From the NCBI RefSeq assembly GCF_005239225.2, contig NC_133297.1:3728392-3792391 (forward strand): a stretch of 64,000 nt of DNA, read 5' to 3'. Numbering within the stretch: the first letter of the stretch is position 1; each line of letters starts with the position of its first letter. This document shows positions 58,202 through 64,000 of the stretch, piece after piece. A program made the position numbers and the translations under genes. The stretch is from Populus alba. Lineage: Eukaryota > Streptophyta > Magnoliopsida > Malpighiales > Salicaceae. The notes below the pieces were generated by a model. That model had not been told where the DNA came from. It searched no databases and saw only the letters and a program-made list of their open reading frames with translations.

Positions 58202-61200
58202 GTTTAATTCTTGTCAGGATGGATAATATTGACTGTACTGTTATCTTGGCAAATTGCCAATTTGATAGCCAATTATCGCATGTGCACATATTGAATTTCA
58301 CGATCAATTGCAGTTTTAATTAATTCCATCATGATCCAAAAAAAAAAAATTAAATGTATTGATCTTCGATGTAACATTGCTTTTACGCAAAGAGATTATG
58401 GAAATCCTAAAATATTTCACTGCGTTTATTTGGTCCCTATAGTCTTCCATTTCTTTACTTGGGTCTCATGTTCTTTTTTTATTGATTAAGTCTCTTTATT
58501 TTTTTTATTTTTGTTCTATAAAAATCCTTCTATCATAGCGTAGTGAGTGTATGTCTACCTGACACATTTAATTTCTGTTAGAGTAAAAATTACGTAATTA
58601 AAGAAATGAAAAAAATGAAAAACAAGCACATGAAAATTAATATTCTTTAATCAATTAAGTTCTTTTAATTAAGCTATTTTTTCAGTTAACTTATTTTATT
58701 TTAATTATTTAATTTTCACCTCAAACAAGAAAACTTTAAAAAATGAAAGTTTTTAAAGACTATATAATGAGTAAAACACAAAGGAAGCCTTCAATTACAA
58801 ATTACTTTCATTTATTTATTTCTTTAATTATTTTTTTTTTATTGAAAATATATCCCATTTTAACAGGCAATCATTGAGATGCATGTGTGATTTGTCTACA
58901 GATATAGGAAGGGAATGGAAATGTAGGATTTTTTATATCAATTTTTATGTATTTAAATTAATTTAATATCGTAATTATAATAAATTTTTAATAACGTGAA
59001 GGAAATCATGCAATTTACCTCTCCTCTAATTCATTCTCATGCATGTTAGAAATATCTGCACTTCTAGGATGTAATTTCATGATTATAAAAAATTATTTTT
59101 TAGTCGATGTTAATAAACTTTACTTGCTTTAATATAGGTCAATTATTGACTTATAAATCCGATCAATCATTAATTAAGATTGAGTTTCAAATAAAATGAG
59201 ATGGAAATTGACATGATAATTAACCTATTAAGCCAATTAAAATTTAGTTTGATTCATTTTAAAAAATAAAAATAATATTTTAAAAAAATTAACTTGATTC
59301 AACCATGATTAATTCATCTCAATCTTTAACTTAATCTTACACTGAATTATAAATCAGATTGAATTTAATAAGTTAATTATGTATATTGATAGACACTATA
59401 TATAAACGTTTTAAATGTAGAGTTCCCCAAACACGTATGCATGGAACTCAGCAAATAAACATTATTAATCTATATATCAACACAACTAATTAACCAGTCT
59501 CTGGTCATAGCTCCCTCTCGTGTGTTCATATGTGATTTTTATATATAAAACAAAAAATAATAAAGAAACGCGTTGTTCTTTCGAACGTTTTAACTGGATC
59601 TATTGAAACACTCATCTGGTCAATCATACGGAGGAAGTACAAAGGGATCAGAGCACAGTGCTGTTGACTGACTGCACCTGCTATATAGCATCCCTTTTGT
59701 TTCTCAGCATAAATTAATATCTTTATATTAATGAGTTGAAACGTGCAACAATCTTTCCAAGAAAGGACGATCACATCGATCAATCAAATTCCTTTCTTTA
59801 TTTTTCTTTTGAACCACATGCATTAATCAAATTCATGGGAGAATATTTCGAGAAAAAATCGAAATATTATTTGTCTGGAATATCTACACAAATCAAAAGA
59901 AGATATTATGCACGGTGCCCTTTCCTTTGCTTTATAGAATCAGGGCTTGTCTTTACTTTAACCAAATAAAAAAAGAGCAGGAGACTATATATTCCAATTA
60001 TATGGGCTTATTAATCCGACCAACATATTAATTTTGTTTATTTTATGTTCTCCCATGTTGTTAACGTCAAAAAGATGATCAAAACCGAGTATATATACAC
60101 TGTGTAATCTATATGATTTGATTCCTAGCTATGAAAAAGATATATCTATATAGTTCTAGACAATTAAATTAGTGGTTTTCGACGTCGTTGAAAAAAATGA
60201 ATCGGATAGAAAAATTGTGTTCCACGCATGGACTTTCTAAAGTGTTTTCATACCTGAACTAACTTGCTGACGTAGATTTTTTTTGTTTTTTTGTGTTAAG
60301 AGTATTTAAAAAAAAATTATTTTTTTATTTTAAATTAATATTATTTTGATGTGTTAATATAAAAAATAAAATAATATATTTTAATATATTTAAAAAATAT
60401 TTTAAAAAATAATTTTTACCACACTTTCAAAAATTTACAGACACTCCATAGTACAATACAAGTTGAGTTCTTTTTAATATAAATAATTAATTTAAGAGTC
60501 CGGGTTAATTAATAACTGATTTATTGATTTGATTTCATATTTTTTTTCATAATAAAAACAATTATTCTAATTCAAAATCAATTCATGTTACTTTAACCGA
60601 AATACTTTAAATTGGATGATACACAATTGATAACAATTAATAGGGGCAGAACTAATTATGATTTTAGGTATGAGGTGTCAAAACTGAAAATAAAATATAA
60701 ACAAATAATGGTTAAAGAATAACAATTAATTCTTTGGAGGTGCAAAAGTGCATATTTGTTATGAAATAACCCTCAATTTCAATGGTATGTTAAAAAAAAT
60801 CTTAAAACATTTAGCATTAAAATGAAAATTTGGGCTGTCATGGCCCCTCCTATCGGTAATACAAGTTGTATAATTTAAAATCAATGCTTCATGTTTATTA
60901 CCTAAGTACAGTTTTAATGTAAATCTATAATATTACAATGAAAAAAGATAAATATATTATTATAACTAACTCGAATATTAAAACATTTTTTTCTTGCGCC
61001 AGTATTATGTCGGTGCTTCCACCAATAAATTATTTACTGACTGAATTATCTATAAATATGAAATTCGAAACAAAAACCTTGTCAATAACAAGTTTTTACT
61101 AGGAAATTCATCAATAATTTATATGTTTATGAAAATTCCTGTAATTTTGTAGTTCTGGAAGATTATAATTTTACTTAATTAATTTGAGCTAAAAATTATA

Positions 61201-62183
61201 AACCAAACTGAATCATAGCTTTATTAAAGGCAGTCTAAATTATTCAAAAGTGTTACCTACGTACATAGTCTACTCATTGGAAAGGTTGGACCACAACCCT
61301 GGTGTTCATGATCTTTCTGGTATATATGTTTTGTTTAATAATAAATCTTAACCTAAAGTGTAAGATCACAAAACCAAAATAAAAGTTCAGCATTAAAAGA
61401 CAAATTTCTGTTTCAAAAAAATATTCCTTTATAGAGTTACTGTATTATTATCAATTATCTCATCCAATTCGATGGGTTGATATATAATCATATATAGCAT
61501 GCTTTGATTACATCGATCTTGCAGCTAAATATGTTCATAAATTTTATCAAATTATTAAGATTCTCTGTCATTTTCTTTATGCAAAATGGTAGAAGGAATA
61601 TAATTACGTGTTTCCGTTCATTCTTGCCCACTCTTCATTTTCTTTTTCATTTCTTTCTCTTAATGGTGCCCATGTTCTAGGAATTATAGCACCGGCCAAA
61701 AAAAGTACAAATCCACTTATTTAAGACAAGAGAGTCAGACATGTGTTTGGATTATGTTAATAGTGATAATTTAAAATGTTTTTCATTTATAAATATATTA
61801 AAATAAAAAAAATTATTTTTAATATTAGGATACCAAAATAATCTAAAATTATAAAAAAAATTATTTTAAATAAAATAATTAATCACACCTGGTGGCACAA
61901 GTGACATGCTATTTAATGGGGAAGCTTGGATACCTTAAAAAACACCTCAATCCAACTACCCTAAAAAAACAAATAATTCCACCACGTGAAAAGAATGCTC
62001 AGCAATGCAGAAATTTCTCAGAAAGGACAAGGTTGCTGAAATCAAATGAAATGAAACAAGTTACCCACAAAGCATCTTTAAACTTGTATAAGACATACTG
62101 AACATCAAAACCCAAAGAGCAAAGATCCACACAAACACCAAAACCCTAATCGGTGGAAACAAACACCAAGATTTATCAGGAAT
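58202..62183. other. Long spacer between ERF copies 4 and 5
   Basis: AT-rich, no gene supported. Copies of the AT-rich dispersed repeat lie at about 60290-60430 and 61745-61880. The last 200 bases are the 5' flank of copy 5. Confidence 0.5.
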
Positions 62184-62771
62184 ATGTGGCAAGGAGGGAA
62201 CAACAGCTTAGAGTCTGAAGGTTTAGATTTCTTGGAGTCCGTTCAACAGCATCTTGTTAGCCCTACTGATACTGATCGTGATTTTGATACTCCGATGAGT
62301 ACTTGCCCACAAATGGAAAATAGTACTGAGGGTACTGCTTCAAGCTTCAGTGATGATCATGATCTCCTCTTTGATGATTCAATGACCTCAACAACGTTAG
62401 CGGTCGTTGAATCGGAGCCTCGGGGGCAGGGCATTCCTGGAGGGGACATGGCGTGTAAGAGCAACGTCGCGCTGGCCCCGAAAGGGAGTCAATATAGGGG
62501 AGTGAGGAGGAGGCCGTGGGGGAAGTATGCGGCGGAGATTAGGGACCCGAAGAAGAATGGAGCAAGGACGTGGCTTGGAACTTATGAGACACCTGAGGAT
62601 GCTGCTCTTGCTTATGATCAAGCTGCTTTTAAGATTCGTGGAAGCAAAGCTAAGCTTAATTTTCCTCATCTAATTGGTTCTAAAGAATATGAACCTGTTA
62701 GATTGAGCTCCAAGAGAAGATCTCCTGAGCCTGAATTGGTGCACGATGGCTCCCCCAAGAGGAGAAAATGA
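62184..62771 (+). CDS. AP2/ERF transcription factor, group IX, copy 5
   Basis: Intronless, 195 residues, the shortest and most divergent copy. The N-terminal [13 protein letters not shown] is a variant of the LLESIRxHLL motif. The acidic DDHDLLFDD (57-65) replaces the NWSDILL motif. The AP2 domain is residues 104-161 ([18 protein letters not shown], then [18 protein letters not shown]), with all contact residues present. The tail [19 protein letters not shown] has two Ser-Pro sites and a basic nuclear signal. GC at third positions is higher in the AP2 part than in the other copies, which hints at an older split or different history. Confidence 0.95.
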   Translation: MWQGGNNSLESEGLDFLESVQQHLVSPTDTDRDFDTPMSTCPQMENSTEGTASSFSDDHDLLFDDSMTSTTLAVVESEPRGQGIPGGDMACKSNVALAPKGSQYRGVRRRPWGKYAAEIRDPKKNGARTWLGTYETPEDAALAYDQAAFKIRGSKAKLNFPHLIGSKEYEPVRLSSKRRSPEPELVHDGSPKRRK

Positions 62772-64000
62772 AAACGAGTCATCGCGAGCCAAGATATCCC
62801 TTTGTAATTCTCTATATTTCCTTAAGAATAAGTACTGTTGAGGTCTTGAGCGATGGATTATTTGAAACCTAGTTATGTTCTTATTAACTAATTAATCGAA
62901 AAGGTCTTCTTGTCTTTCGAGAAATCAAGAGTTCAAGGTGATGTCATATGAATCCTCGTAAGCTTCGTCCAAGTTAGATATAATTGGTTTTAGTTAATTA
63001 AGTCACAATTGTTTAATTATTATTTTTAAATGAATGTGATAAAAATTGTGTTAGACCAAAAAAAAGGGGTTTACAAGGCCACAACAATTATAGGATGGCT
63101 TAGGTAGAACATAGAAACAAAGAAAGGCAAGAAAGCATGATGATCTAATGAGAATTATGTGCCACTTACAACCTTAAAATCTGGAAAGTAATTCATGTTG
63201 TCATAAACTCATGTAGAAATTGTTTATGATGTTATAGTAATTCATTTCTATGAACTTTTTTCATAAAATTCCGTTGTGAATTTATACTCTTAAACTACTC
63301 GAATTGATCTAATTAATTCTGTTATATGATAGAAAGCAACCATTCCCAAAAATATATAATATTTTATACAAATCAGGAGATTCCCCATGTATAATCATAA
63401 TAAATTAATAACAAGCTAAAAATAAATGCAAAATCTAGTTATTATAAAACTCCGCTCTATCTGTAATCCGATTCAAAACATGTTTAGATAGATTAAGTTA
63501 AAACAGTATTGTTTTGACAAAAAAAGAAAAAAAAAATTAAACTGAATTGATTAGGTTGCGGGCATTGATAATCACCTATGAAGCCAACACTTGCGCAAAT
63601 AGTTTGGCTAATAGACCATGAGAATTTGTATTTCTCCCATCCTCTGGAGTTTGTGTAGCAGGGGCTGTGGAAAACAGCACATGCAAAACTCATCACCAAA
63701 AACGATAATGGGCATGGATGTTTGAGAATATAATATTAATTATTTTTTAAAATATATTTTACTTGAAAATATATTAAAATAAAAAAAAATTATTTTATAA
63801 AAAATTATTTTTAATATCAGCACATCAAAATAATTTAAAAACATGCAAAAAAATATCAATTTAAAAAAAAAAAACTTTAAACAAATTCCAATGACACTTT
63901 TAAAATAATAAAAAACAAAACCTCATAGTGCCCACACACGTAGTAGGTTTTACTTTTCAGCTGCTAGATAGCCTTATAGCAAGAAACTTCAATTCTCTAG
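62772..64000. other. 3' flank of ERF copy 5 and intergenic
   Basis: Contains an AT-rich dispersed repeat copy at about 63730-63905 with TTTTTAATATCAGCACATCA. No gene supported. Confidence 0.5.
63730..63905. repeat. AT-rich dispersed repeat family, representative copy
   Basis: About 170 bp: a T/A-rich arm with TATTAAAATAAAAAAA, then ATTATTTTTAATATCAGCAC, ATCAAAATAATTTAAAAA, and a second arm. Related copies are at about 27690, 37310, 57030, 60290 and 61745, so at least six in the window. The near-symmetric arms suggest a MITE. Confidence 0.6.

Noticed and set aside
59526..59969. Two overlapping frames of about 80 codons in the ERF spacer
   Set aside because: No recognisable composition, motif or promoter; likely chance.

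Overview
The window looks like nuclear DNA of a woody eudicot, most likely Populus or another Salicaceae. The evidence is AT-rich intergenic DNA, genes with many GT-AG introns, a Ty1/copia element primed by initiator-Met tRNA, an Au-like plant SINE, and dense small AT-rich repeats. No organelle, bacterial, tRNA or rRNA signal was seen. The species call is inference.

Layout. (1) 1-13.5 kb: the 3' exons of an FKBP20-2-type lumenal immunophilin (+), a short mitovirus RdRp-like fossil, a complete Ty1/copia element on the minus strand (2757-7819) with identical LTRs and a 5-bp target duplication, and a decayed cationic amino acid transporter pseudogene (-). (2) 13.5-21.5 kb: a 12-exon ARABIDILLO-type F-box/armadillo gene (+) with a 5'-truncated SINE in its sixth intron. 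(3) 22.3-35 kb: a palmitoyl-protein thioesterase relic (-), an intronless PPR gene (-), and a 21-exon plasma-membrane H+-ATPase gene (-). (4) 35-44.7 kb: mostly repeats, with one two-exon nsLTP gene (-). (5) 44.7-62.8 kb: a head-to-tail array of group IX AP2/ERF genes (+), four intact and one degenerate. Related terminal-inverted-repeat elements, a hairpin-forming minisatellite and other foldbacks lie between them.

How the genes relate. FKBP20-2, ARABIDILLO, palmitoyl thioesterase and H+-ATPase are the same families found together at Arabidopsis At3g60330-At3g60370. The PPR, ARABIDILLO and ERF13-like families recall the paralogous At2g44840-At2g44900 block. The window therefore looks like an ancestral collinear segment. 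The genes do not form a pathway: photosystem assembly, root development, organelle RNA processing, proton pumping, lipid transfer and stress/jasmonate-ethylene transcription are represented. The ERF array is the only true local family.

A caution on the sequence itself. Exon arithmetic shows single-base indels in otherwise intact genes (ARABIDILLO exon 1, H+-ATPase exons 8 and 11) and about nine in the copia pol region, many of them in homopolymers. This pattern resembles residual long-read assembly error as much as biological decay, so any pseudogene call resting on one frameshift should be tested against reads.
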